Made by a program: the position numbers and the translations under genes. Below are positions 33,120 through 45,110 of a stretch of 64,000 nucleotides of DNA, piece after piece. Source of the DNA: Carettochelys insculpta (lineage: Eukaryota; Chordata; Testudines; Carettochelyidae); assembly GCF_033958435.1 (NCBI RefSeq), contig NC_134161.1, positions 3,720,001 through 3,784,000 on the forward strand, given 5' to 3'. The notes below the pieces were generated by a model that did not search any database, was not told where the DNA came from, and saw only the letters and a list, made by a program, of their open reading frames with translations. The first letter of the stretch is position 1; the number at the start of each line of letters is the position of its first letter.

Positions 33120-33520
33120 ATGATAAGTAGTAATAAATGGTTATGCTTGTCTGTGGAAATTTTGCTGGCAAATTTCCGAACCAGATTAAAAAGTAAATTA
33201 GATTTCTTCTGGAGAGTTATGTTGAAGGGTTTTTGTCTGCTGATGTTCTTGTGTGAGATTGCCGTTTTGCCAAGGGGGAAAAGAAAAAGAAGGGGGTGAA
33301 GAATTCAGCCTGCAATTATCTGACTCAACAAGGCTCTTCTGCAGAAGGCATCTAATCAGCAAAGTCTCAAATTTGCTTAAAATACAAATGTGCGACATAA
33401 AATTTACTTATAATGTGCCTCACCCGCTCCGATAAAATTGTTTCGAAAGCCAGGCAATTGCCAAAGACGAGCCATAAAATGGAACAAATAGAATCAAATT
33501 GGGTATTAATAACAGTGGAA
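33120..33520. other. AT-rich repeat-free block, possible conserved non-coding element
   Basis: The block is free of recognised repeats. It has TAATAAATGG, CAGGCAATTGCC (a palindrome-like string) and GGGTATTAATAAC. This texture is typical of vertebrate conserved non-coding DNA, but conservation cannot be judged from one sequence. Confidence 0.25.
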
Positions 33521-33884
33521 GAAAATTCAATCAAAGGCATTTTTTCTCTCTTTTAGCCGTCTTAAATTTTTGTCCATCAAAAGTGCAGATGAGTAGCAAA
33601 GCAGACTTGGTATGTACTCCGAACACCAGTTGTTGCAATGATAGGAGACAGACGACATACGTATCCCCTTATCAGAGGGACCTGGGTAATAGAAGTGGGA
33701 CAGAATTCCAGCCCCGGGCATATATGGGTGGCAAATCAGAGAGGAATGATGAGTTCATGGTGATCTCGGTGCTTTTCCTCACAGGGAAGAATGTGGTATT
33801 TAACTGTCCGCCTCTAGGGATTAAAAAAACCCAGTGGAAAAGATGCACCTTTTCTTCTATAAGGTTGATGACAGAAATAATGTT

Positions 33885-33985
33885 CTTGTGGTGCAAGGCA
33901 CTGGACTGGAACTCAGGAGAGAGTTTCCTTTCTCCGTTTTGCCACAGATTCCCCATGTGACTTTAAGCAAGCCATTGACAGTTTT
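33885..33985 (+). repeat. MIR/CORE-type SINE, 5' head
   Basis: GTGGTGCAAGGCACTGGACT, GGAACTCAGGAGA, CCACAGATTCCCCATGTGAC and TTAAGCAAGCCATTGAC follow the tRNA-derived head and CORE start of a MIR. The 3' half is absent. Confidence 0.6.
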
Positions 33986-34055
33986 GGGTGGCATCTTGTG
34001 AATGGTGATCTTTTTCCTTTTCTATTTTGATTCTCTGTCTCTTACATTGTATGGC

Positions 34056-34267
34056 TGTTCAAGGCCTCAGAGGGGTAGCTGTGTTAGTCTGTATCTGCCA
34101 GAACAAGAAGTCCTGTGGCAGCTTATAGACTGACAGATTTTTGGAACGTAAGCTTTCATGAGCAAAGAGCCACTTCATCAGGTGCATCTTTGGCCATGAA
34201 AGCTTATGTTCCAGTAAATCTGTTAGTCTGTAAGGTGCCACAGGACTTCTCATTGTTTGTTCAAGGC
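34056..34267. mobile_element. PLE inverted pair with exact 10-bp target duplication
   Basis: TGTTCAAGGC is at 34056-34065 and 34258-34267. The left half is antisense (CTCAGAGGGGTAGCTGTGTT, AAGTCCTGTGGCAGCTTATA, AACGTAAGCTTTCATGAGC). The right half is sense (CCATGAAAGCTTATGTTCC, TAAGGTGCCACAGGACTTCT). The left arm keeps both hammerhead boxes, while the right arm begins inside stem II. Confidence 0.9.
34142..34184 (-). ncRNA. hammerhead-ribozyme-like core in PLE
   Basis: On the minus strand CTGATGA (34175-34181) is followed by a stem of GTGGC..GCTCAT with loop TCTTT and GAAA (34154-34157). The cleavage-side helix AGC/GTT is weakened by mutation. Confidence 0.5.
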
Positions 34268-34744
34268 TTAGCACAATGGGGCTGGATCACAGCTGGATCC
34301 CATAGGCATAGAGCCCTGTGCATATAGAAAATTTGTATCTGCATCTGTATCCTCAAAAAGGAGCTGTGGAGGCAGATACCTACACTATAAAGGGGATTTG
34401 CGGGCCTTACCTATGTACTGCTGCTATATCAATAATAATTACTATATAGTAGAGTTGTGCGCTAAACTTGCCCTTCTTTTGTCTCTCTCACTTCCAAAGG
34501 CCCCACATCTCTGTCCATGAGGCTAGGCTCCACCAAAGGGCTGCTGGGCATGAACACCTTTTACAATATTGCCAGGAGTTAGCACCAAAGAGTAACGTCA
34601 GCCTTTCCTCCTGGCACCAAGTAAGATCCAGGCTGAGCCAGACTGTACCTATGCGACAGGTGGCTGAGCAGGAGCAGCACTGGCCTCTGATCCAGGGACA
34701 TACATTTATGGTTATGATTTAGTGGAATCAACAATCTCGCCCAC
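34268..34744. other. mostly unassigned
   Basis: A TTTGTATCTGCATCTGTATCC stretch near 34331 resembles the hexameric repeat at 44890-45110. Nothing else is recognised. Confidence 0.4.
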
Positions 34745-34755
34745 ATGGTGGGTTT

Positions 34756-34787
34756 TTTTGTTTTGTTTTTTAAAAAACAAAACAAAA
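34756..34787. repeat. perfect 32-bp palindrome of T/G and A/C
   Basis: Arms TTTTGTTTTGTTTTTT (34756-34771) and AAAAAACAAAACAAAA (34772-34787) are exact reverse complements with no loop. Confidence 0.9.
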
Positions 34788-35367
34788 CACTGGCCTTAAG
34801 AGAAACACTCCGCTGCTCCAAAAGGAACGCTTTTTCCATAGCAAAATTGTTTTCAGCCATGCAGCACACACTGGTTTGTTATTGCGAGGCCAGGATACAA
34901 ACAGATTTGCTCGTAGGGGCACTGGGACTGGGAACACTGAAGCAATATTGCATGGCTCTTCATGCGCACTGGGCCGGACTCGCAGATTTCTTATTGTATG
35001 GTTGTTTATAAAGACGGGCTAAGCATCATGACTTGCTAATATAGGAATGTTTGTAGGAGCTCGGCTTGGATACTCTGATGGTTGGATGGGTAGGTTTAAT
35101 GTAAAAAGAGCATCCTGAAGAATATATTTTGAACTGCACTCACAGTCCTAGAAATTACCTAACTACCGAACGGCTGGCTGTGGAATATGGCAAACCAGTT
35201 AAACTGTACTGTACTTTTATAGTCATTATAGCAGCATCACACTCTGGGATTCTAATGAATGAGATAGAACTTCTGTGTGTGAGGGCAATGCCTTTGAGCA
35301 TAAACCCTGCTGCCTTTCAGTCACTGTTCCCTGTCAAATTAGTGCTTGGACAGTCACCCAGCAGAGA
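34788..35367. other. unassigned unique sequence
   Basis: Nothing is recognised. Confidence 0.45.
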
Positions 35368-35943
35368 TTCAGGTGCACGAGAAGTCATTCTTCTGCTCTA
35401 CTCAGCCCTCAGTAGGCCTCAGCTGGAGTACTGTGTCCACATCGGGGCCCCACATTTCAAGAAAGATGTGGAGAAATTGGAGAAGGTCCAGAGAAGAGCA
35501 ACGAGAATGATTAAAGATCGAGAGAACGTGAGCTATGAGGGAAGACTGAAAGAACTGGGCTTGTTTAGTTTAGAAAAGAGATGACTTAGAGGGGACATGA
35601 TAGTGGTTTTCGAGTACCTCAGAGAAGGTTATGAGGCGGAGGGAGAAAAATTGTTCTTCTTGGCCTCTAAGGAAAGGACAAGGTGCAATGGGCTTAAACT
35701 GCAGCAAGGGAGGTTTAGATTAGACAGAAGGAAAAACTTCCAAATTGTCAGGGTGGTTAAACAGTGGAATAAGTAACCTTGGGAGGTTGTGGAATCTCCA
35801 TTGCTGGAGATATTTAAGAGCAGGTGGGATGCATACTTATCCGGGATGGCCTAGACAGTGTTTGGTCCTGCCAAGAGGGCAGGGGACTGGACTTGAGGAC
35901 CTCTTGAGGTCCCTCCCGGTTCTTGTGTTCTATGATTCTGTGA
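35368..35943 (+). mobile_element. CR1 LINE 3' fragment, old subfamily
   Basis: It starts in the ORF2 C-terminal region ([19 protein letters not shown]) and continues [21 protein letters not shown], then after a TGA at 35582-35584 to SNGLKLQQGR-like sequence written here as CNGLKLQQGRFRLDRRKN. It ends TTCTATGATTCTGTG. It has [12 protein letters not shown] at the site where the young copies carry a stop and 7 extra bases. Confidence 0.88.
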
Positions 35944-36292
35944 CTGGAAGAGTGCCAACAGCCAGCAGCCTGTGTTTCTGTTGGTTGTAAACATCCCTGT
36001 ATGTCTTGGTGCACATAATAAAATTGATTCCACCTATGGATGGAAAAAAATTAAAGGGAGTCCTGCTTTCAGTCGGAGTTGTGTTCCAAAATCTCATCCT
36101 GAGGGAATTACAAGTGATGGGTCAATTGTTTGCCCTCCCACTTTTGCTGAGAATGCCCTGGGGAAAAAATTGGGGTCTAGAAAGCTGTACAGGATATTCA
36201 TTTGAGTGATCCATTCCCAGCTTCTGGCAAAGGCTGATGGTTCTTTCAACTGTAGGCACAGCCTAATTAAAACAAAGTAAGAATCCAGTGCA

Positions 36293-36410
36293 ACGATCAC
36301 CTGTTCTGTTCATTCCTTCTGGGGCACCTTGCCTTGGCCACCGTCATCAGACAGGATAACGGGCAAGATGAACCATTAGTCTGACCAAGAGTCGTTCTTA
36401 TGCCTTGCCT
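36293..36410 (+). mobile_element. CR1-like LINE 3' end, second 3' type, short
   Basis: CACCTGTTCTGTTCATTCC, TCTGGGGCACCTTGCC, GTCTGACC and GTTCTTATG match the end of the copy at 22612-22858. Confidence 0.65.
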
Positions 36411-36559
36411 AAATGCAAAGGAGAGCAAGAGACACGAGACAACTCAGTCTTGCTGTCATGATAGATGTGTGGGTCAGAGACCCCAGTGACTATCCGTGGA
36501 ACACCTACTTCCTTTCATTTCTAAGTTAAACCTTTCAGTCTTACCCTGGAAGAAGTTAA

Positions 36560-36990
36560 ACTCTGTTAAATGAACAGGTACATTTGGCATGATGAATTAC
36601 ATGTACAGCCTGCCCTGGTGCTTCTCTCTGCAGCATGATACGGTCGGTGCGTTCCCAGGCAGCCATGTGTGTGTTAAATGTCATGTATGTCAGCATCAGG
36701 TGGGGGAGGGGCCATGCTGCATTTGGGTCCCCTGGTCCTGGCTGTGCCTCGCTCCCTGCTCCCATGAGTGGCTGGGAGCCCAGAGCCAGGCGCAGCAGTG
36801 CTGGCCAATTTCCTGGCTCCCTGCTCCCCCACCTGCGGAAGCCGGGATAAGCACTGGTCAGTTTCCTGGCTCCAGCAAGTGGCAGAACGGCTGCTGACTG
36901 GTTCCCAGATCCTCGCCACTCACGATTTCAACTGGCATTATTGCAAGAGACGCATAAGTCGAAATCATGTAAGTCGGGGGTTTGCTGTGT
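36560..36990. repeat. GC-rich block with internal near-repeats
   Basis: TTTCCTGGCTCC recurs about 50 bases apart (near 36811 and 36865), with GCTCCCTGCTCCC also repeated. The right end (GACGCATAAGTCGAAATC, GTAAGTCGGGGGTTTGCTG) looks like a distinct repeat edge. The class is unknown. Confidence 0.4.
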
Positions 36991-37529
36991 TGGCAAATGG
37001 AACCAACAACAATAAAATGGGGGAGAAAAGTCATTTTTAATCAAACTCTCCTGGGAAGGAGGAATTTGGTGAAGGTTAGAGCAGGGAGTCAGGACTCGTG
37101 GGTTGTACATTGTACATCGCCATTGTCTCAATGCATGTCGTTGGCCAACTCCTTCCGTTGTTCCACAACTCAGTTTTCCCATTGCTAGGGGGAGAGGATC
37201 AAAACGGCTCGTCTCTTATGGAGTGTGTGGGGCTTCATTTGCCGGTGTTTGGGAAGCATTGAAAGGTTGGCATGAACTGTGCTCCGGGAAACTGCAGGGT
37301 GTTAGATTGGGCGTGTTCGACCAGTTGCTATGCTGGTGACTGGCAGCATTGGCTCAAGCGTAAAGGCCTGGTCTGGCACTGGGCAATGACCTGCTGAACC
37401 TGTTAGTCACCTGTGCGGCTGTGTAATGTCTTAACAGCACGTGGAGGGGGTGGAGAGCGTAAGGGTGCTGCTTAATTTCTGAGGCCTGGCTTCCAGGGGT
37501 TTGCATCAGCCCTTTAGTGTAGGGGCGTG

Positions 37530-37760
37530 GAGGGTTGGTATCAAAAGGCCCCTGAAGGAAAGGCAAAGGGGGCAGTAGCCCCAGGGCCCAGAGCTTCAGC
37601 TGCCTCTGCTGCTATCCAGCCGTGGCCAGAGCTCTGGGCCCCTTTGAAATACCGCAGCAGAGTTGCTGTGCTGCTTTATGCAGCTCTACGGCAGGGGTGG
37701 GGGCAGCCAGTGCTCTGATCTGAGAGGCTCTTTGGGCCCTGCTCTTTCCAGGGACATGGA
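37530..37760 (+). repeat. GC-rich dispersed repeat, copy 3
   Basis: GCCCAGAGCTTCAGCTGCC, CCAGAGCTCTGGGCCCC, TTTGAAATACCGCAGCAG and GCTGTGCTGCTTTATGCAGC match copies at 9400-9700 and 21928-22200 in order. A C-run follows at about 37770-37782. Confidence 0.55.
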
Positions 37761-37799
37761 GCCAGCCCCCCCCCCCCACTTTGCCCCTGGAGCCTGCTG

Positions 37800-37890
37800 G
37801 GTGCCCATGTTTCCTCTACGTTTTCCATCCATGTGCAGAATAAATTTTACGTGCCCCAGGGCATGTGCAGATGGACACCACCAGTAGAAA
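37800..37890 (-). repeat. dispersed repeat, copy 2 (partner at 3095-3205)
   Basis: Read on the minus strand it gives CTACTGGTGGTG, GCACATGCC, GGGGCACGTAAAATTTATTC, GCACATGGATGG and TAGAGG, the same order as at 3095-3205. Confidence 0.55.
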
Positions 37891-37963
37891 CACACTGTGG
37901 GGGCTGTGCTGATTAGCTGGGAAGCATTTGAATCTCTCCTGGGTGGCCACCTAAGTGCAGAGC

Positions 37964-38470
37964 TTACAGGGAACACTGGCTGGTGTGGTTAGGTGAGTGC
38001 CTAGGCAGGTGGTGGTCGTACAACGTGCCGGTCAGTGCCTGTTTGGGGCTGGTTGCAGTGCGGGCTGGAATAGGCCAGTGAGGTTGTGGCTGGTGTTTGC
38101 TGCAGGGAGTGCGAGTGGAGTTGGGGTGGGCATGCAGCCAGTACAGAGGTTTCAGTGGATGAGCATCTCCTAGATCTGGATGGTGTTGTCTGTGTGTTGG
38201 TAGAGAGGGTCCAGGCACGGCTGGAGACTGCCCAGGGGATGCTGCAAGAGTAGGTTGGCGCCCCGGGGGGAATGGGAGACCCTGTGCACTGTGGCAGAGC
38301 TGGCTGGCCACGCCTCCCGCTCCGCCTGGCTGCGGATGCTTCCTGTCGTCTGTTGGGGCAGCAGTGTCTGCAGGCGCTGAACCGCTGCCTCGCTGCTGCT
38401 GTGAGTGAGGCTCTGGGCCCTGGTGGGCTGGTTGTTTAATTGAGGTCAATTGTAAAAAGCCCTGCCTCAC
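37964..38470 (-). other. GC-rich block with a 168-codon open frame, unassigned
   Basis: The minus-strand frame is rich in P, H, Q and S and has no recognised domain or signal peptide. Another minus-strand frame also stays open for a long stretch (VQRLQTLLPQQTTG). This may be an old repeat or a chance effect of GC-rich sequence. I do not call it a gene. Confidence 0.2.
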
Positions 38471-41364
38471 TTGAGGGCAACTACCTGGACACTGGGGCTA
38501 CTGCAGACAGCTGCTGTCTAGGGGCAGGACTGGAAGATAGCCATGCTGCCCTCTCTCTGCTCCCCTTTCCTTCCTGCTACTTGTTTTCCCCTCTCCCTGC
38601 AGAGAGAGGGGAGCGTCTTTCTCCTCTCCTGGCCTTTAATGGCTGACTTCACCCTGAGGAGTCATTGCCATGAATCATTTGGGACATTTCTAGGACGTTC
38701 CTTGGCCTGCCCCACCCATGCGAACAGCTCATCAAGCCTTCAGCTGTCCCTGTCTTTCAGTCTGGAAAGAAAACCAGCCTCCTCCCCACCTTCTGTTGTC
38801 ACCAAGGAGATCAGCTTTAAGTGCTGCAGGGCAGGATGCAGCCAGCATTGGCCTGACAATCTGCATTTCTTCCTGCGAATGCCCAGAGAAAGTCCTGCTG
38901 CTCATACAGGCAGCTCAGAGATGATGCTGGGTGTGGTGTACAGGCCTTTGTGTCCCTCGATGTGGCTGCAGCCATGAGGTAATCTCTCTGGGGCGCTCCT
39001 GTGGGGAGACACCCGCCCAAGCCCCTCAGTATTTTTGTTTGTGGCCTTTGGAGTTAAATCCCAGAAGAGGGTTTTCAGAGTGCACTGGTCAAGCAGCCCA
39101 GCAGAGAGGTCATTAGGCACAGCTGGGTCCACTTAAGCTCAGAACTTCATAAAGAGGTTGAACTCAGGCAGCCGGAAAAGGTGGGGTGTGACTGCTGAGG
39201 GGTGAGCTCTGACTTAGCAGAACTGCTTTGCCTAGAGCAGCTGATGTTTGAGTTGTGTGAAGGGACTGTAGCTAGCAGCTGTGAGCAGGGTAATTTATTT
39301 GTATTCTTTGGGCCACGGAAGAGTCATGTAACACCAAACCAGAAAGCCCAGGGAGGGCTTTTCTGCTTAACTGGGTCTCTGGAGTCTCTCAGCTGCTCAG
39401 CCTTGGCCCAGGCATACACTATCCGTCCTGTATGCTCAGTTAGCCTTGCATGCTTGGTGTAGCTAGAGAGAGATCAGTGGAGACAGCATGGAGCTTGCAA
39501 ACTGCATCTGTAGTGAGCTCAGAGCTGTGCATACAGGCTGTGTACGTACTCAGAATTCCGCTCACAGGCATTTGACTCAGCAAAGATACTGGATTTATGC
39601 AACATAGGGAGAGTCACAAGCTGATAACGCTCTGTTGCAAGACCTGAAGGAAAAACCAGTCATCTCCCACAAAGAGTGACTGCAGGAGTTTGCTCTGTAC
39701 TACACACACAAATCGTGTGTTCCTGTAGATTGTGATCCTCAATAGAAGCTAACTGATTGGAAACACTGGCTTTTGCATAAGGGCTAAATGAGTCTCTGAG
39801 CTTGCTCTACTGATATGAAATCAACGTCTGGCCACTGGCGCTCAGAACACATTCTGAGCACTGATGCCTCTAATTTTCTTGTGCTTTCCTTGAGATAGGA
39901 GACTTTAAATCTGCCATTGATCCAGGACTGATTGTGCAAAACAAAACTGGGGAGTGGAAAGCCACACTGGAAGGGAAATAAGCAAACAAAACCCTGGCAG
40001 CCTCTTTTGCTTTGTTCTTTTAAATGCCACTATCTGATGCTCTTCAGCCGTATGGAGTGCTCAAATAAATTCTGAGAGAGGTGGGTTTGTGGACAGAGTG
40101 CAATGAAGAAGATAAACCAGTCGCTTTCCTATGTAGTGTCTTATCACGCGCACACACACAAGCTCCACTACAGATGTGGTTTATATTGTGTATAAAGGCA
40201 CAAGCAAACCACTCACGCTACGACAGGTAGGAAAGGGTTCATGGCCCGGGACAGGGTCTGAAGCCAACAAAACCAACTTTGGACAAAAGGCTTTGCAGCT
40301 GGAAGGAACACAAAAGGAGGGGCAGGTTCAGAGGAGGGCTGAGGGAGCTGGGGCAGAGAGGACCAAGGGTAGGGGCTGAGCATTTTGAGCGACGAGGAAC
40401 CCTAGATGCAGCCCAGCCCAACGATGGATGTTGCATGGCCTCAGTGTCAATTTCTCTGGTAAAAAGAGAAGTTGTTGCTGTGCGTATAGCGTGAGGAGCT
40501 GTTACTGTGTCTGTAGATCCTCTCTCTGTATGTTTGCTGATGAATTATGTGGATAATGCTGGCAGATTCTGATGGGCTGGACTTTCAAGAGCTGTACAGC
40601 CGTTCTCTTGTCCAATCCCTGCATCAGCCTGCGCTGTATGTGCCAAGCCTCTGCTGGGGCTGGGAGACTTGCAAAACCCTTTTGCACTTCCATGGCAAGG
40701 AAAATGCCACCTGCTGTCAGTATCGGCCTCACCCCCGCAAGGGAAACCGCTGCTTCTGCCACACGGCTGTGCAGTCGCTTGTCTGCTTGGCATCTTCATC
40801 AAAGCTCACCCACCCTTGCCAGTTTCCCCCAGATTGAGGCCACCTGAGTGTCTGAAATATATAACAAAGTCAGACAGGCAGGAATTCCTGACCGGGTCTC
40901 GGCTATTCTCTTGCTTCGATTTCCGGATGTCTTGAAACACAGACACAGTGACCAGCCGAGCGTGATGGGGGAGGTTCCATTCCCAGCTCTGGGAACGAAG
41001 GTAGCACATGGGCAAAGATCAAAGGCTTTGGAGGTTCAGTCTGAGCCGTCTCTGAAAATCCAGAGACTCCTTTGAAGTTATTTGATCCTCCTGAGGTAAG
41101 AAACATCAGACGATCAGGCTGCTTTCCCATGAATCTGAGTATGGCCTGAGAACAGCCTCCCCTGTGGTTATTTTATTTGTGCTGTTCCTGGCCTAGACCA
41201 AGATATCCAGAGACAGGTGGAAAGCTAGCGCAGGTTTTCTGGCCCTTCATAAAGGTTGGCAACTGGATCTGGGTCCTGGATGAAGGTTAGGTTTTGGCAA
41301 TTCCTTTTGGCAGTGTTTGTTAGACCCTGTTTAAAAAAAATGTGGACTTGTTTTGAAAATATGG
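38471..41364. other. unassigned unique sequence
   Basis: No gene or clear repeat is recognised over nearly three kilobases. A short (CA)n lies at about 40150-40160. Frames such as 38543-38977 (144 codons) have no resemblance to known proteins. Confidence 0.45.
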
Positions 41365-41525
41365 AGCACTGGCGCATATCGCATAATTAATCCTTGCCAC
41401 ATCCCTGTGCGGCAGGGATGTATTATCCCTGTCTTACAGATGGGGAACCTGAGGACAATAGAGGCAAACTCCAAGATCAAAGAGGGAGTCAGTGACGAGG
41501 CAGAAATTAGATAGGTGGACTTTGC
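41365..41525 (-). repeat. MIR/CORE-type SINE fragment
   Basis: CACATCCCTGTGCGGCAGGG, TTATCCCTGTCTTACAGATG, GGGAACCTGAGGACAATAGA and GATCAAAGAGGGAGTCAGTG are the antisense 3' half and CORE of MIR. Confidence 0.7.
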
Positions 41526-43115
41526 AGATCCCTTGATAAGCTTGCACCAAGGGGACATCCTCTGCCTCTCCATCTAACAGCTGGTGGTGCAATGGGCAAG
41601 GAAGACCCAAGAAAATTGGAGGCAGTTGACCTGCAGCGATGCTGCTGGTTCCATAGCATGCTTCTGTGTCATGCTGCAGGAGCTGCTCTGGGATAGGTGG
41701 TTCACTGTGGGCTCAACTCAGTCTGATGTGCACCTTACTACAAGGTCATTATCTCTGAAATACATCCAGCATTTTGCAGCTCCATTTTTCTGCTTTACTT
41801 AAAATATCTCACCCACGACTGTTTCTTATGGAGGAAGAAGGGCTCTTCTCTGCCTCGACTCAGGGATTTATTCTTGAGGCAACACTGCCTGGCTTGGGAA
41901 GGTTGATCAATGGACGAGACTCTGGCGCATTGCATGCCAACTGGCAACACTAAAAGGAAAATACTTTTCTGTGACACATCCACGGCCTCAAGTTCCCTTT
42001 TAACAGCTCTGCGGACTGAAAGCGCATCACTGCCTTGGGCCATCAAGAGTTGGCTGGGGCCAGCTTTCCTCGTTCATGTTCTTGAGTGTAAAATTAGAAA
42101 GGGGCTGATAGCGCAGAACAGCAAGGGGGCACCACACGCTCCAGTTGTGTTGAAGTGCTTGGATCTTGCATCTGAGTGCAAATCTCCTGGGACTCTGTAC
42201 TCACCCGGTCATAGAAAAGGGTAATTTATTCCCTCTGTCTGGTTCGGAGGCTCCATCGTAGAGAGGCCCGCTCGCTGTCAGGAGCTCTTGTCAGCCCTGA
42301 CAAACTCACTACGCCTAACACAGTCGTATATTCTGTGTCTAATATGTCATTGGGAGAACTAATAACTCACTTTTGTGTGTGGTGTATTACGCAGAACGGT
42401 TGTGCTTATATGCTGGAATGATGTATAAAATGGGTTGGGGCCAGATATATCGGGAGAGTTGGTGAAAAGGTCTGAAAACTTTTGGTTTTCTGACCAGCCT
42501 GGTCAGCAGGCAGAGACAAGGAGGGCCCTTTTATATATAAGGTAAACAGGGCTATCAAGCAGAGGAGAATCCCACCTGGCCTCTTCTTCCCCAGCCCGAG
42601 ACAAAAATTTTTTCTGGCGTATCAAGATGAGGGTCTGAATCTCATGTGATAAGTAGTTGAAGCAACTGCTTGTATACGACACAATTATACTCTAGGAGTA
42701 TAACCAGTGGAGTGTTTTATGAAATCGTGTGACAAGCTGGTGATTTGTAAGTATTGACTCTGCAAAAGGAATTCTAGATGTTCTTTAATAGGGTGTTTTA
42801 TAGTCTGTGTCCAAACAAAGGAAGAAACGGCCCTCTCCCATTTCGGGAGCTGTCTGCCTGACCATAATGAAATTAAGCAAGGTGTGACCAAAAACAGTGG
42901 AAACCCCATTTACACAGAAATAAGCCAGTGAATGGGAAACACCCAGAAGGGGAACAGCATAAAGTTAACCGACCTCTTGAAACAAGGTAGTTCAGCTCTC
43001 GAAACTATAAGCCGGCACAGAGACCATATTTGGCCCCTATCATGAGATGCATCCAAGGGAACGGAGCTCTCGGGAGCTGAGAAAGATGGATCCTACAACG
43101 AGACAGGGTCAAAGA
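41526..43115. other. unassigned unique sequence
   Basis: No feature is recognised. Confidence 0.45.
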
Positions 43116-43592
43116 CCCGAGAACAGTGGTGAGCAACCTGCAGCCTGTGGAATGCACCCCCCCGTCCCCCAGGTGCCTCTCGCGCACCAGAACAATGGAG
43201 CCCCATATTTCCTTCTTGTCCTCCTCCATCCCAGCACTTTCAGAGCACCACAAATCTGCTCCCTGGTCCTCCCTCCCTGCTCCTCCCCGCACCTTCCCAG
43301 CGCTGGAATACTGTGCATTGGCAGTTGACAGCTGTTCCAACTCTGCGAGGGAGGAGAAAAAGTCTGAATCAGGCAATTCTTGGTGCTCCAAAAGTGCTGG
43401 AAGGGAGGGGGAGAAGCAAGCAAGCAAGTGTGGGGCACCGTGGTTCTCGTGCACCCCAGTGTGTGAGAGGGGCCACAGGTGGAACCCCAGTGGGCCATGG
43501 GCTTCTGCAACCCCCCCCCCCCCCCCCGAGGTGAAGGAGGGCCACTGATGTGGCCCATTCATCGTTCATAATTACCTATCGCTGCTCTAGAA
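43116..43592. mobile_element. hAT-type foldback element, copy C, with degraded 8-bp duplication
   Basis: The body is 43124-43584. It starts CAGTGGTGAGCAACC and ends ATTACCTATCGCTG. Its right end, reversed, aligns with the left end of copy A (CAG.GA..GG.AA..ATGA). Flanks CCCGAGAA (43116-43123) and CTCTAGAA (43585-43592) agree at 6 of 8. The arm AGCACTTTCAGAGCACCA is mirrored by TGGTGCTCCAAAAGTGCT. A C-run lies near 43510-43527. Open frames of 140-185 codons on both strands are palindrome artefacts. Confidence 0.78.
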
Positions 43593-44889
43593 ACCTGAGT
43601 GTAGGTGAGAGAGCTGTTTAGGCAGATACCTTTCACATAGGAAGACAAGGGAAACCAGCGCATCGTGCTTCTGTGGATGCTCCTGACTGAGAGAGAGGCA
43701 GCCACAGCTGAAAAGCAGCAAGACTCGGGAACAAATTTTACCTTGAACAAAGACTGGAGCTTGGTTAATGAAGTCTTAGCCATGAGGAAACATATCGTGG
43801 TGTTTTTCACTTGTAACTCTGTTTTCTTTCCGTCCACTTCAGCTCAATCCTACACATGAATTTGTTTTACTATGAACCACCTTATGCTGTGTTTGAAGGG
43901 AGGGGTGCATTTATCCCAACTATATTAAATTGTAATTTGTTCTTTGTCTGGTTAAATGTGCAACAAACCTTATTATTTCTCTGAGTGTCCCAGGGCAGGG
44001 CTGCATCCTTCTGAGCACAATGTGTTCTGGGGAAATTTGGGACTGCACAGCTGCTGAAAACTAGGGCGGGGCTGTTATGCTGTTGGCAGGCTGCTGGCGT
44101 CCACGTTGTCTGTCCAAGCATGTACAACTCACAGAAACTCCAGGGGCGACTTCCAGAATTGTTGCTACCTGTGAACCTTCCAGGAAGAGTTACACAGTGG
44201 CAAAGCATTTGAGGTATCCTTGGCTACAGAACAGGGAGTGACATGCCCCTGGATTGCACCCCAGAATGTGACAGGCCTCCAGATGATAATTCTGCCAATG
44301 GGCCTGCATTTTGACCTGTGGGAGGGAGCATCTTGCAATGCTCTGTGCAGTTTGAATCCAGTCCCCTTGCTCTAAAGCTTTGCTGATGCCTCTGAGTTCT
44401 GGCCTATCTCCACCCCATGCACTTCCGGTCCTGGGCTCCCCGCATACCGTTCTGGTGATGTGACTTGCAGTACCTTCTGCTGGTCCATTCATTCACTACC
44501 TGAGCACTTTGCATGCAGTGTAGCATTTATTGGCAGAACCAGGCTGGTCTGAGAAATGGAGATGAGCGACTGTCCAGTGGAACGTTGGGTTCTCTGAAGG
44601 AAGGGTAAGACTTTGCTCTGAATCTGCTGCTGGATGTTCCCAAAGGAGTGGGTGCAGGAGAGGATGCTCATTGTTAGGCTTACTCTGTGCCTCTCCCTTG
44701 AGGCTTTTAAAATGCCTCTTGAGCAAGAGAAATGACTTTTTGCGGCTGATTCCATCCCCCAGGGGACAGGCCAGTATGGTTATTTACCCTACACCTGAGA
44801 CACAGGGATCATGAGGGAATTTCCCAGGATCATGCAGAAAATCAGTGGCAGCTCTAAGAATAGAGATGAGGAGTCCTGGCTGTGTGGCC
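43593..44889. other. unassigned unique sequence
   Basis: No feature is recognised. Confidence 0.45.
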
Positions 44890-45110
44890 ATAAGACTTGA
44901 TACAAAATTGGTATCTGCATCTGCAAAAATGATCTGTGGATATCCACATCTCCAATTGCTGATAGCCACAAGTTTGCAAGGTTTTAAATACAAAATTTGG
45001 CTCTACGTCTGTATCTGCTAATATGAGTGGAGGATATCCGCATCCGTATGTGCGGAGGTGCATACCCACAGATATAAAGCAGCTCTCCGTAGATTCGCAG
45101 GGCTCTACGT
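44890..45110. repeat. degenerate hexameric TATCCR/GGATAT repeat
   Basis: GGTATCTGCATCTGC, GGATATCCACATCTCC, GTCTGTATCTGC, GGATATCCGCATCCGTATG and CATACCCACAG show a period near six. It resembles a repeat I recall from turtles and crocodilians. GGATATCC is self-complementary, giving local palindromes. Confidence 0.5.

Noticed and set aside
37964..38470. 168-codon frame as a host gene
   Set aside because: Low-complexity P/H/Q/S composition, no recognised domain, no splice context.
43005..43562. 185-, 149- and 140-codon frames
   Set aside because: They fall in hAT foldback copy C, with mirror-image frames on opposite strands.
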